Below are positions 44,160 through 52,563 of a DNA stretch of 64,000 bases, one piece after another. The DNA comes from UBA2965 sp036526135. GTDB lineage: Bacteria; Pseudomonadota; Gammaproteobacteria; Pseudomonadales; Azotimanducaceae. Position 1 is the stretch's first letter, and every line of letters begins with the position of its first letter. The position numbers and the translations under genes are program-made. Under the pieces are notes generated by a model. The model was given only the letters and a program-made list of their open reading frames with translations, made no database searches and was not told where the DNA came from. The stretch covers positions 62,001 through 126,000 of the forward strand of contig DATCZA010000008.1 of assembly GCA_036526135.1 (NCBI GenBank). The letters are read 5' to 3'.

Positions 44160-45385
44160 CCAAATATAGTATCGGACCTGTCGACCTGAACGAAGCGGTC
44201 GAGCGCATCACTGCCGGCATCGATCCCATCGAAGGTACGGAGGTCACCGGCCTCGCCAACGCCACCGGCCGGATTGCTGCCGAGGACGTCAGCGCGCTGG
44301 TCAGCCTGCCCCCCTTTCCCAGCTCCGCGATGGACGGCTACGCCCTGCGCAGCGAGGATATCCAAGGCAACCCGCCGTACGAGCTCAAACTGGTCGGTCA
44401 GAGCCTGGCCGGTCGCCCGTTCGACGGCAGCCCGGGGGTCGGAGAGGCCGTGCGCATCTTTACCGGCGCGGCAATGCCGCAGGGTGCAGACACGGTGGTC
44501 ATTCAGGAGGACTGCACCGCAACAGGCGAAGGAGTCCGCATCAACACCCGGCCGAACGCCGGTGACAACGTGAGGTGCGAGGGGCACGACGTCGGGCGGG
44601 GCGAAATCATCGTTCGACGCGGCCAGCCGTTGACCCCCTTTTCCGTTGGCTGGCTCGCCGCTTCGGGACACGAATCCATAGCGGTCTCCGCGCGTCCGCG
44701 CGTTGCCGTTTTTTCGACCGGCGACGAGCTGCAGGAACCGGGCTCCGCTCTAGGGCCCGGTCAGATCTATGAATCCAACCGACACATGCTTCGCGGTCTT
44801 CTTCAGCAATTACCCGTCGAGGTCACCGATCTCGGTCGCGTTGCCGACGATCCTGATGAAACGATCGATGCCCTCCAGCGGGCCGCCACCCAGGCAGACG
44901 CGATGATCACTACCGGCGGCGTTTCAGTGGGCGATGCGGATTTCGTTGCTGATGCCGTCGAGTCCCTGGGTAGCCTCGAGGTCTGGCGAATGAACATCAA
45001 ACCCGGCAAGCCGTTCGCTTTCGGACGCGTTGGAAGCTGTCTGTTCTTCGGCCTGCCAGGCAATCCCGTATCAGCCGCGATTACGTATCTGATGATCGCG
45101 CGTCCAGCCCTCGTCAGACTTTGCGGTGCCGAGGCAGGCGAGGCGCCGAGCGCTCTGGCTCGCCTCACCGATCCCATCAGCCACAAACCAGGACGCGAAG
45201 AATTTCAAAGAGGACGAATGCGGGTATCGGGAGGGGAAACAACGGTTTCCGTCACAGGCGATCAGAGCTCAAACCGGCTGGCGACCTTCGATAAGGCCAA
45301 TTGCCTGATCCGGATTCCAAAGCAAGCAGGATCGCTCGCGCCCGGCGCCACCGTGGAGGTGCTGCCCCTCTTCGGCCTGATATGA
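44153..45385 (+). CDS. moeA: Molybdopterin molybdenumtransferase MoeA
   Basis: MoeA inserts molybdate into adenylylated molybdopterin to finish the molybdenum cofactor. The protein has the family motifs SSAMDGYALR, IFTGAAMPQGADTVVIQE (core TGAAMPQGADTV), VAVFSTGDEL, TTGGVSVGDADFV and GLPGNPVSA. TTG at 44153 gives 410 residues, against 411 in E. coli, and begins just before the conserved region. The open frame reaches back on the tsaB antisense strand to a GTG at 44075. There is no in-frame ATG near the start. No other Mo-cofactor gene is in the window. Confidence 0.9.
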   Translation: MSSKYSIGPVDLNEAVERITAGIDPIEGTEVTGLANATGRIAAEDVSALVSLPPFPSSAMDGYALRSEDIQGNPPYELKLVGQSLAGRPFDGSPGVGEAVRIFTGAAMPQGADTVVIQEDCTATGEGVRINTRPNAGDNVRCEGHDVGRGEIIVRRGQPLTPFSVGWLAASGHESIAVSARPRVAVFSTGDELQEPGSALGPGQIYESNRHMLRGLLQQLPVEVTDLGRVADDPDETIDALQRAATQADAMITTGGVSVGDADFVADAVESLGSLEVWRMNIKPGKPFAFGRVGSCLFFGLPGNPVSAAITYLMIARPALVRLCGAEAGEAPSALARLTDPISHKPGREEFQRGRMRVSGGETTVSVTGDQSSNRLATFDKANCLIRIPKQAGSLAPGATVEVLPLFGLI

Positions 45386-45455
45386 GGCGAACCCACCTGC
45401 GGCAGACACTCAGCAACGCGTCCTAAAGCGGGAGAAAAGACCGATTTGCGGAGAC

Positions 45456-45496
45456 GGGCAAACTGCCGTCAGGACCAGGTCCCGACGGCTTTGCCC
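45456..45496. repeat. Long inverted repeat between convergent moeA and H1-like gene
   Basis: GGGCAAA, GCCGTC and GGACC (45456-45476) are mirrored by GGTCC, GACGGC and TTTGCCC (45478-45496). The hairpin has 18 paired bases, a one-base loop and two small internal mismatches. On the plus strand it is followed by AAAAAA, so neither strand has the T run of a classical intrinsic terminator directly after it. It may still mark the end of both converging transcripts. Confidence 0.75.
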
Positions 45497-45514
45497 AAAA
45501 AATTCACCGAGCGT

Positions 45515-45961
45515 TTAGCGCTTCCGCTTCGCCGCCGTCTTCTTGGCAGCCGTCTTACGCTTGGCGGGTGCCTTCTTGGCAGCCGTCTTGCGCTTGGCAG
45601 GTGCCTTCTTGGCAGCCGTCTTGCGCTTGGCGGGTGCCTTCTTGGCAGCCGTCTTGCGCTTGGCAGGAGCCTTCTTCTTGGCAGCGGCCTTACGCTTGGC
45701 GGGTGCTTTCTTGGCTGCAGTCTTGCGCTTGGCGGGTGCCTTCTTCTTGGCGGCGGCCTTACGCTTGGCAGGAGCCTTCTTGGCTGCGGTCTTGCGCTTA
45801 GCGGGTGCCTTCTTCTTGGCGGCGGCCTTACGCTTGGCAGGAGCCTTCTTGGCTGCGGTCTTACGCTTGGCGGGTGCTTTCTTGGCTGCAGTCTTGCGCT
45901 TGGCGGGCGCTTTCTTCGCTGCAGTCTTACGCTTGGCAGCTGCCTTCTTGGCTCTCGGCAT
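45515..45961 (-). CDS. Lys/Ala-rich histone H1-like repeat protein
   Basis: This is a 148-residue, extremely basic protein made only of Lys, Ala, Arg, Pro and Thr after Met1. Eleven tandem units of 11-12 residues start with PAKRK and end AAKKA or AAKKKA, framed by a short head (MPRAKKAAAKRK) and a tail (KTAAKRKR). Such sequences resemble the C-terminal tail of eukaryotic H1 and bacterial H1-like or AlgP-type DNA-binding proteins. Binding and compacting DNA is inferred from composition only. It has a strong SD (GAGGAGAT) before ATG 45959-45961. It has no acidic or aromatic residue, so its pI is extreme and no globular domain is expected. Confidence 0.88.
   Translation of the reverse strand: MPRAKKAAAKRKTAAKKAPAKRKTAAKKAPAKRKTAAKKAPAKRKAAAKKKAPAKRKTAAKKAPAKRKAAAKKKAPAKRKTAAKKAPAKRKAAAKKKAPAKRKTAAKKAPAKRKTAAKKAPAKRKTAAKKAPAKRKTAAKKTAAKRKR
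45540..45940 (-). repeat. 33-36 bp coding tandem repeats of the H1-like gene
   Basis: Eleven near-identical units of 33 or 36 bp run through the gene. Units differ mainly by synonymous or Thr/Ala changes, for example GTCTTGCGCTTGGC against GCCTTACGCTTGGC on the plus strand, which suggests expansion by unequal recombination or slippage. Confidence 0.9.
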
Positions 45962-46212
45962 GAAGCATCTCCTCAGCTTGTTTACTTCAGTGTGTACCCG
46001 TTGGCTTCCTTGTCAATGACCCAATGCTGATCCGCCTGCTGAAAGCTACTGCTGATCGAAGGCAACCAATGGCCATTCATCTTTCCCTGCGCTCTCGCCA
46101 ACTCGCTCAAACGCGTTATATGGTTTTGCGCGTTACCGGGCTTTCGTCGCCTCTGCAAAAATAAACTTGTGCAAAGGCGGGAGAATGATATTTATCAGAA
46201 GATTGATTGTCA
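45962..46212. other. adk to H1-like gene intergenic region
   Basis: This 251-bp region is clearly more AT-rich than its surroundings. It holds the SD of the H1-like gene, a perfect -35-like TTGACA (minus strand, at 46011-46016) with only weak -10 candidates (TACACA or CACACT), and a possible 32-codon frame (45982-46080). I see no clear terminator for adk. Confidence 0.5.
45982..46080 (-). CDS. Possible 32-residue small protein upstream of H1-like gene
   Basis: A short frame from ATG 46078-46080 to TAA 45982-45984 encodes MNGHWLPSISSSFQQADQ and 14 more residues. AGGGAAAG precedes the ATG, and the frame ends 21 nt before the start of the H1-like gene, so it could be a leader peptide. I recognise no family, and chance is a real possibility. 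Confidence 0.2.
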   Translation of the reverse strand: MNGHWLPSISSSFQQADQHWVIDKEANGYTLK

Positions 46213-46863
46213 CTAGTTGATTTTCAGCCCTGCGAGAACTCTTTGCTGAATTTCGTTGACGTCACCCTGACCATCCACACTCAGATAACTCAGCTCGTTG
46301 CTCTGCGCTTTCTGCTCATAGAAATTTACGAGCGGATGCGTTTGCTGATGATAAACAGCGAGCCTTTCGCGCACGGTTTCCTCACGGTCGTCCTCACGCT
46401 GAATGAGCTCCTCTCCCGTCTGGTCATCCACCCCGGCGACTTTTGGCGGGTTGAAATCGACATGGTAGACGCGGCCGGATTGCGGATGAACACGCCGTCC
46501 GCTCATCCGCTTCACGATTTCCTCGTCCGGCACGGTAATCTCGACAACGAAATCGATGGAAACGCCCGCTTCGCTCAGCGCCTCTGCCTGGGGAATCGTT
46601 CGTGGAAACCCGTCAAAGAGAAATCCTTCCGCACAGTCCTCGTCGGCGATCCGCTCTTTGACGAGCTCGATGATGATGTCGTCGGAAACGAGCGCGCCCG
46701 AGTCCATCACCGCCTTGACGCGCTGTCCGAGGGGCGAGCCCTGCTGAACGGCCGAGCGGAGCATGTCCCCTGTCGATATCTGCGGTATGCCGAACGCCTC
46801 GCAGATGAACTGTGCCTGCGTGCCCTTTCCCGCTCCCGGTGGCCCAATTAAGATGACTTTCAC
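46213..46863 (-). CDS. adk: Adenylate kinase
   Basis: Adk balances AMP, ADP and ATP. The 216-residue long-form enzyme has the P-loop GPPGAGKGTQ, the AMP-binding ISTGDMLRSAV, the DGFPRT motif and a LID domain from GRRVHPQSGRVYHVDF to about residue 160. The LID lacks the four zinc cysteines, as is usual in proteobacteria. The start is GTG at 46861-46863 within a GTGA overlap with the relA stop, so it is probably translated by coupling to relA, an uncommon arrangement. No promoter of its own is visible. Confidence 0.97.
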   Translation of the reverse strand: MKVILIGPPGAGKGTQAQFICEAFGIPQISTGDMLRSAVQQGSPLGQRVKAVMDSGALVSDDIIIELVKERIADEDCAEGFLFDGFPRTIPQAEALSEAGVSIDFVVEITVPDEEIVKRMSGRRVHPQSGRVYHVDFNPPKVAGVDDQTGEELIQREDDREETVRERLAVYHQQTHPLVNFYEQKAQSNELSYLSVDGQGDVNEIQQRVLAGLKIN

Positions 46864-48878
46864 GCGCCCTTCTCCCTGTCGTTCTGATCAATCACCCTGC
46901 GCACGTCGATGACGTCGGGTATCTGTCGTAGCTGATCAACGATCACCGCCAATTGCGCGAGCCCCCCGAGCTTCAATTCGAACAGGAGGTGCGCACGTTT
47001 GGTATCCGGATCCACCCGCCCTGTATTCCCCACCAGAGCGAGATGGCTCTGGGTGAGAAGAACGCTGATGTCGCGCAACAACCCTTCGCGATCGGTCGCT
47101 TCGATCGCAACGGCGTAAGTCTCCGCAACACCATCATCGGACGGGGGAATAAGGCTCATCTGGCGCGCCGACTGTTCGGCCGGGTAAAGGCATTCTACGA
47201 CATCCGCGATCTGACAATCGCCCACGGCCAGCGCGCGCAGCAAGCCTTCCTCATCATCGAGTCCAAGCTCGGTCGCAACCGATCCCAGCGTCCGGGAATC
47301 GGGTTTCGCCACGCACAACCGATCGCTCATGTCGGCAATCATCGTGATGCCAAAGGCACGATTCTCATAGTCGGGGCGCTCGCGAAACCAGTCCTGAATC
47401 TGTTCCCGGGCGCGTGCGGTGCGAACATAACCAAGCTTGCGATCAAGCCACGCCCGATTCGGCGACTGGTATTTGGCGGTAACGATCTCTACCCGCTGTC
47501 CTGTCTCTAACGGCGTGTTGAGACTGACCGTGCGCCCGTCCACCCGCGCGCCGCAACAGCTGTGACCAACCTCGGTATGCACGCGGTACGCAAAATCGAC
47601 GGGGGTTGCGCCGGCAGTGAGGTCGAGGACGTGGCCCTGAGGCGTGTAGACGAAAATGCGCTCTTCACGAACCCGCTCGGCAAGCTCGCTTTCGATGCCG
47701 CGAGTAAGGTTCCAGGCACCGGCGGTATCCTGCCAGTCCACGACCTGACGCAGCCAGTTCATCTTTTCGGAATACGGCATCGCTTCCCGATCCCCGCCTT
47801 TGTAATCCCAATGGGCGCAGACGCCGAGCTCCGATTCCTGATGCATTTCGTGGGTACGGATCTGTACTTCGAGGGTTCCGCCACCCGGCCACATCACCGC
47901 CGTGTGAATGGACCGATAGCCGTTTTCTTTGGGAACGGCAATGTAGTCGTCGAACTCGCTGGGAATGTGACGCCACAGACCGTGCACGATGCCAAGGCTT
48001 GCATAGCACTGCGCGATGTCGGGCACGATGATCCGCACCGCACGCACGTCGTAGACCTCTTCGAATCCGACCTTTTTCGCACGCATCTTCCGATAGATGC
48101 TGAATATGTGCTTCGCCCTGCCGCTGACCGCGGCGTCGATACCGGCGGCACGCAGCTTTTCCTCCAGCGAAGAGACCACCGACGCAACCTGGGCTTCCCG
48201 CTCTTCACGACGGCCGTCCAGCCGGCGTGCGATGTCCATGTAGACTTCCGGCTCGAGGTAGCGCAAGGCAAGATCCTCGAGTTCCCACTTGAGTCGCCAG
48301 ATACCCAGACGATTGGCCAGCGGGGCGAATATGAGGTGCGCTTCCCGCGCAATCCGCTGACGTCTCTCGTCGGGCCCGTCCTTTGCGGCTCGCAGCGCGA
48401 CAACCCTCTCCGCCAGCTTGAGCACGGCAACCCGAGCGTCGTCGATCATCGAGACGAGCATGCTGCGTACATTCTCGATCTGGTCGCGCGACTCGATGGT
48501 CTGGAGCGGCGCGTTCGACATTTCGAGGATGCTCGTGCTCGCCATCCTGACGACCGACCCAAGGAGTTCGGCAGTTTCCGCATCCAGAGCATCCCCAACC
48601 CGGCCGAGCTCCAGCGCGCCGGCACGTACAGGGCGATAAAGGAGAGCGGCGCAGACGGTGGGGGTATCCATCATCAGATCCGCTACCAGGCCACCCAGGG
48701 CGACGCCGGTTTCCAGATACCGGTCGGGCGCGTCCTCGATTTGCCGAACGAGCTCCGCCGCCTGTCGGATTCGAGCCGGGTCGAGCGCAGAGCGGTCTTC
48801 GCAGACGTTCTCAGACCAGCTCAGGATATCGATGCGGCCATCGGCGTGCCGGGGAACGCTGTCGCCTACCTTGACCAT
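46860..48878 (-). CDS. relA: GTP pyrophosphokinase RelA ((p)ppGpp synthetase)
   Basis: RelA makes (p)ppGpp on stalled ribosomes. The 672-residue product (E. coli 744) has an N-terminal pseudo-hydrolase domain without the HD pair. A synthetase domain follows, with IYRKMRAKKVGFEEVYDVRAVRI (core YDVRAVRI) and the acidic EFDDYIA motif that marks RelA rather than SpoT. Next is a TGS domain (RIFVYTPQGHVLDLTAGATP), a conserved-Cys region that looks shortened, and a C-terminal ACT domain (EATDREGLLRDISVLL). The ATG overlaps the rlmD stop as TGATG; adk overlaps its end. Confidence 0.94.
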   Translation of the reverse strand: MVKVGDSVPRHADGRIDILSWSENVCEDRSALDPARIRQAAELVRQIEDAPDRYLETGVALGGLVADLMMDTPTVCAALLYRPVRAGALELGRVGDALDAETAELLGSVVRMASTSILEMSNAPLQTIESRDQIENVRSMLVSMIDDARVAVLKLAERVVALRAAKDGPDERRQRIAREAHLIFAPLANRLGIWRLKWELEDLALRYLEPEVYMDIARRLDGRREEREAQVASVVSSLEEKLRAAGIDAAVSGRAKHIFSIYRKMRAKKVGFEEVYDVRAVRIIVPDIAQCYASLGIVHGLWRHIPSEFDDYIAVPKENGYRSIHTAVMWPGGGTLEVQIRTHEMHQESELGVCAHWDYKGGDREAMPYSEKMNWLRQVVDWQDTAGAWNLTRGIESELAERVREERIFVYTPQGHVLDLTAGATPVDFAYRVHTEVGHSCCGARVDGRTVSLNTPLETGQRVEIVTAKYQSPNRAWLDRKLGYVRTARAREQIQDWFRERPDYENRAFGITMIADMSDRLCVAKPDSRTLGSVATELGLDDEEGLLRALAVGDCQIADVVECLYPAEQSARQMSLIPPSDDGVAETYAVAIEATDREGLLRDISVLLTQSHLALVGNTGRVDPDTKRAHLLFELKLGGLAQLAVIVDQLRQIPDVIDVRRVIDQNDREKGA

Positions 48879-50206
48879 CAGCGAGATGCCCCGGTGCGCG
48901 AGTAAGAGGGGACGAAAACCCCGAGGGTTTCCACGTGCGCCGTCTGCGGGAACATATCAAAGACGCCCACGTCGATCAGCGCGAAACCTTGCTTCTCGAA
49001 GACGGCGGCATCGCTGGCAAACGTCATGGGGTTACAGGAAACGTAGACCACCCGCTCGAGCTCCGTGCCGCTCAGCCAACGGGCGAGGTGGGGACCGGCA
49101 CCGGAACGCGGTGGGTCGAGAAGAAGCCGTTGGGTGCCGGCGGGGATCGCATAGCCCGAATCATACAGATCGGCTACGTCAAACTCACATCGGTGCTCGA
49201 GACCATTGAGGTCCGCGTTTTCCCGGGCCCGCTCGATAGCGCCGGCAGACGCCTCAAAGCCCTTGACCTTTGCGCCATGCCGGGCCAGCACCAGAGAAAA
49301 ATTGCCTATGCCGCAGAAGAGATCGGCGATGGTGATTCCCGGCCGCGGGTCCAAGGCGACCGCTACGGACGACGCGAGCGCGCGATTGATCGCAGGGTTC
49401 ACCTGCACGAAATCCGCCACGTCAAAACGGTAGGTGACGCCGAACTCCATGATGGAATAGGTCAGCTTCGGCCGCTTCCCTGGCGCTCCGAGCAACATGA
49501 GGGAGTCGTATCCACCGGCCTGCAGATAGACCCGCATCCGAAGCCTTCGCGACATCTCCTCCAGCCTGACCTGGGATTCCGGACCGAGCGGATCCAGATG
49601 ACGAACGATCACCGCCTGCGAGTCATCTCCAGCGACCAGCTCTACCTGAGGCACGCGGTGTCTTTCGCGCAGGCTCGAGAGGGTTGACTGAAGGTCCGGG
49701 AGACATCGCGCGAGCGGCTCGGCGAGGATCCTGCAATCCGCCATTCGAACCACGCGGCTGCTGAAACTTTCGCGAAATCCCACCAGCAGGTTGTCGCCGA
49801 CGCAGCGGACCCCGAGCCGGGCTTTGTGACGGTAGTGAAGCCGAGGACCGGAGACCGGCCTTCTCACGCTCTGGGGAACCACCCCATTGGCTGCCAGCGC
49901 ATCGAGCAGGACCTTCTCCTTGTGCCGCAGCTGAGCACCATGTTCGAGGTGTTGCAGACTGCAGCCACCGCAGCGCGGAAAGACCGTGCAGGGGGCCGCG
50001 CGCCGAAGCGGCGCCCGATCGCGCACCTCGACGGCCTCAGCAAGCAGCGCGCCGGCGCGTCGCTTGAGCACTCGCGCGGTGACCGTCTCGCCAGGCAGGG
50101 CATTGCGGATCCTCACGTACCGACCCTCGAACTGCCCTTCACCCAGCCCATCCTCGCCAAGAGCAGTTACCGCCACCTCCACTTCCCTGATGCGACGACG
50201 GCTCAA
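48878..50206 (-). CDS. rlmD: 23S rRNA (uracil-1939) methyltransferase RlmD
   Basis: RlmD (RumA) makes m5U1939 in 23S rRNA. The 442-residue product has an N-terminal TRAM domain (about residues 1-65). A 4Fe-4S cluster site follows, with three cysteines in CTVFPRCGGC and a fourth in MADCRIL. The SAM domain has IADLFCGIGNFSLVLA, the DPPRSGAG motif and the catalytic Cys in VVYVSCNPMTFA. It starts on TTG at 50204-50206 in a TTGA overlap with recO, preceded by a G-rich SD. The rlmD-relA pairing is also found in E. coli. Confidence 0.95.
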   Translation of the reverse strand: MSRRRIREVEVAVTALGEDGLGEGQFEGRYVRIRNALPGETVTARVLKRRAGALLAEAVEVRDRAPLRRAAPCTVFPRCGGCSLQHLEHGAQLRHKEKVLLDALAANGVVPQSVRRPVSGPRLHYRHKARLGVRCVGDNLLVGFRESFSSRVVRMADCRILAEPLARCLPDLQSTLSSLRERHRVPQVELVAGDDSQAVIVRHLDPLGPESQVRLEEMSRRLRMRVYLQAGGYDSLMLLGAPGKRPKLTYSIMEFGVTYRFDVADFVQVNPAINRALASSVAVALDPRPGITIADLFCGIGNFSLVLARHGAKVKGFEASAGAIERARENADLNGLEHRCEFDVADLYDSGYAIPAGTQRLLLDPPRSGAGPHLARWLSGTELERVVYVSCNPMTFASDAAVFEKQGFALIDVGVFDMFPQTAHVETLGVFVPSYSRTGASR

Positions 50207-50907
50207 TGCTCACCCCCCCGCAGCAGCAGACGGCGACTGGTGAGCGGTTTCGAACCCAGAAGCTCCCCCAGCGCGAGCCGGAATATCCTCTTCGCAGCCT
50301 GCCTGACCGCCGCCGACTCAAAGTTCTCTTCGGCTATCTCGAGAAGAAGCCGGCCCTCAAACCCCTCGGCGGGCTGCCCGGGAAAGAAGCCGCGCTGCAC
50401 GTCGAGCTCGTAGATCACGTCCTGCGCGATGGGCTCGCCGGAAGAGGCGTCGTGGCGAAAATCTAGCCCGTAGCCCAGCTCCTGGAGAAGAAGCTTCTCG
50501 AAACTGCGCAGCGTGACCGCGAGCTCGGCGTCCTGTGATGACAGCCGCTCCAGCGCCCAGCTCAGCGCGGCGAAGATTCTCGGCGCGCTTTCCCCCTCCG
50601 CGACGAGACGGGTCACCAGCTCGACGACGTAGAACGCCGCATTCATGGCTTCACCCTTCAGCCAGGGCTGTCTCACGGATTCTATGTTCGTCAATGTCAG
50701 CAGGCCGCCGCGTCCGGACCAGCCGGTCACCACGCTGCTGAACGGTTGCACCGGGGATCCGCGCCGCGTGCCCCTGACCCCACGCGCCACGCCGGCCACC
50801 CGACCGTAATGCCGCGTCAGCAGAGAGACGATGGCGCTCGTCTCTCTGTAAGGGCGAACGTGAAGCACGATGCCGGGCTCACCGGACACGCGACGACCGG
50901 CCGACAT
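50203..50907 (-). CDS. recO: DNA repair protein RecO
   Basis: RecO anneals DNA and helps RecR load RecA on SSB-coated gaps. The 234-residue product has the N-terminal OB fold (GIVLHVRPYRETSAIVSLLTRHYGR, shown by LHVRPYRETS), with the basic GVARGVRG stretch. A helical C-terminal domain with FEKLLLQELGYGLDF follows. No zinc-finger cysteines are present, as in E. coli RecO. The start is ATG at 50905-50907, 3 nt after era. pdxJ, which usually follows recO, is replaced here by rlmD-relA-adk. Confidence 0.93.
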   Translation of the reverse strand: MSAGRRVSGEPGIVLHVRPYRETSAIVSLLTRHYGRVAGVARGVRGTRRGSPVQPFSSVVTGWSGRGGLLTLTNIESVRQPWLKGEAMNAAFYVVELVTRLVAEGESAPRIFAALSWALERLSSQDAELAVTLRSFEKLLLQELGYGLDFRHDASSGEPIAQDVIYELDVQRGFFPGQPAEGFEGRLLLEIAEENFESAAVRQAAKRIFRLALGELLGSKPLTSRRLLLRGGEH

Positions 50908-50910
50908 GGC

Positions 50911-51804
50911 TCAGTCGAATCCCATGCGTCGAAGCTGAGTCCGGTCGTTCGTCCAACCGGGCTTCACTTTTACCCACAATCGCAGCATGACCTTGCGATC
51001 GAGCAGTTTCTCTATGTCCTGTCGAGCGTCCCTTCCCACCTCACGAAGCTTCTCGCCGCCTTTGCCGATGATTATTCTTTTCTGTCCCGGGCGTTCGACA
51101 TAGATGTCCGCGGCGATGTCCGTAACCCGCTCTCCCTCCTGGTACCCCTCAATGACGACGGCCGTTCGATGAGGAATTTCATCGCCGTAGCGGCGCATGA
51201 GTTTTTCTCGGATGATCTCCGCCACCAAAAAGCGCTCCGGCTGATCGGTCAGCTGGTCGGCTGGAAACATGTGGGGGTGCTGGGGCAAGGACGACGCCAC
51301 CTCGGCCCGCAGCGCATCGAGCCCCTCATCGCGCAACGCGGAAACCGGTATGACCTGATCGAAGCAGCCAAGGTTCTGCAGATGCTCGATGACGGGCAGC
51401 AGACGGTTCTTGTTGCGGATCAGGTCGATCTTGTTGATTACGGCAAAGCGAGCCGCCCGAGCCTTGCGGACATGGGCAAGCACGACCTCGTCGCCCTCTG
51501 TCCAGACATCGCGATCCACCACCATCACGACGACATCGACGTCCTGAAGGACAGAGGTGGCTGCGCGGACCATGTAGCGATTGATCTGCCGGTCGGTCTG
51601 GTCGTGAATCCCCGGGGTATCCACGTAGATCGCCTGATGCGGCCCGTTGGTGTCCACACCCAGCAGCAGATGCCGGGTCGTTTGTGGTTTGCGGGACGTG
51701 ATTGCCAGTTTTTGCCGCAGCAGGTGATTCAGCAGCGTGGACTTGCCCACGTTGGGTCGACCCACCAGGGCGACGTAGCCGCAACGCTCCACTGCCTCAG
51801 CCAC
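50911..51804 (-). CDS. era: GTPase Era
   Basis: Era binds the 3' end of 16S rRNA and checks 30S maturation. The 297-residue product has G1 GRPNVGKST, G3 DTPGIHDQ, G4 NKIDLI and a C-terminal KH domain with the family sequence RIIIGKGGEKLREVGRDAR (core IIGKGGEKL). The start is GTG at 51802-51804, overlapping rnc by 8 nt, with GAGGAG upstream. The rnc-era-recO order is conserved in most gammaproteobacteria. Confidence 0.97.
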   Translation of the reverse strand: MAEAVERCGYVALVGRPNVGKSTLLNHLLRQKLAITSRKPQTTRHLLLGVDTNGPHQAIYVDTPGIHDQTDRQINRYMVRAATSVLQDVDVVVMVVDRDVWTEGDEVVLAHVRKARAARFAVINKIDLIRNKNRLLPVIEHLQNLGCFDQVIPVSALRDEGLDALRAEVASSLPQHPHMFPADQLTDQPERFLVAEIIREKLMRRYGDEIPHRTAVVIEGYQEGERVTDIAADIYVERPGQKRIIIGKGGEKLREVGRDARQDIEKLLDRKVMLRLWVKVKPGWTNDRTQLRRMGFD

Positions 51805-52489
51805 GTCGTTCGAGCTCCTCGAGCATGGCCTGGGCCGCCTGCTTTTCGGCGGCGCGTCGGCTGGACCCCTGCGCTACGCACTCCAGCTCGAGCGCAGCCA
51901 CTCTGCAGCTCACGCGGAACAACCTCTGGTGATCCGATCCTTCGGTCGTGACGATGGCATAGTCGGGCAACCCCAAACCTTCCTTCTGCAGCACCTCCTG
52001 CAGCCTGGTTTTTGCATCCTTGATGGCCGCCGCGTCCAGGCTCTCGACCGGCTCGTCGAACAGGCGATCGATCAGGGCTTCCGCAGCCTCCAGGCCGCCA
52101 TCCTCGTGAACGGCCCCAATGACGGCTTCCAGAGCGTCAGCGAGGATGGACGGTCTAGCGTGCCCACCGCTCTTGAGCTCTCCGGCACCGAGCCGCATGT
52201 GCTGGCCCAATCCGAGGCGACGAGCCCGGCGTGCCAGCGAATCGCGCTTCACCAGACTCGAGCGAATCAGCGTAAGCGCATCCTCCCGTTCGGCTGGCAA
52301 GACGGCATAGAGCCGCTTGGCGATGAGGTATCCTAAGATGGCATCCCCGAGAAACTCCAACCGTTCATTGTGTCGCGAGCCCGAGCTTCGATGGGAAAGC
52401 GCACGCACGAGCAGCTCGACGTCTTCGAACTGGTAGCCCAGCGCATTCTGCAGCTTTTCCAGGCTGCTTGCTTCGCTCGCCGAACGCAT
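51797..52489 (-). CDS. rnc: Ribonuclease III
   Basis: RNase III cuts double-stranded RNA in rRNA precursors and many mRNAs. The 230-residue product has the signature NERLEFLGDAILGYLIA with the catalytic Glu and Asp, the second acidic set in DALEAVIGAVHEDGG, and a C-terminal dsRNA-binding domain (about residues 155-225, KTRLQEVLQKEGLGLPDY). The ATG is at 52487-52489, 73 nt downstream of the DUF4845 gene. Confidence 0.97.
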   Translation of the reverse strand: MRSASEASSLEKLQNALGYQFEDVELLVRALSHRSSGSRHNERLEFLGDAILGYLIAKRLYAVLPAEREDALTLIRSSLVKRDSLARRARRLGLGQHMRLGAGELKSGGHARPSILADALEAVIGAVHEDGGLEAAEALIDRLFDEPVESLDAAAIKDAKTRLQEVLQKEGLGLPDYAIVTTEGSDHQRLFRVSCRVAALELECVAQGSSRRAAEKQAAQAMLEELERRG

Positions 52490-52563
52490 GATTCACCCCC
52501 CCCAGCGCGAGAAACGACCCCCCGGTTGTGTGCCCCGGCGAAGCGCGTTGGTGCTTGCGATCC

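Noticed and set aside
45540..45940. Regular 33-36 bp repeats as a CRISPR array
   Set aside because: There are no unique spacers; the units abut and stay in one coding frame.
45446..46030. Repeat-rich hydrophobic frames on the plus strand across the H1-like gene
   Set aside because: They are the complement of the Lys/Ala repeat, which has the strong SD and ATG. The Leu/Gly/Ala repeats are what such DNA must encode in reverse.
47562..48905. 447-codon open frame on the plus strand
   Set aside because: It is antisense to relA, which has clear synthetase, TGS and ACT motifs.
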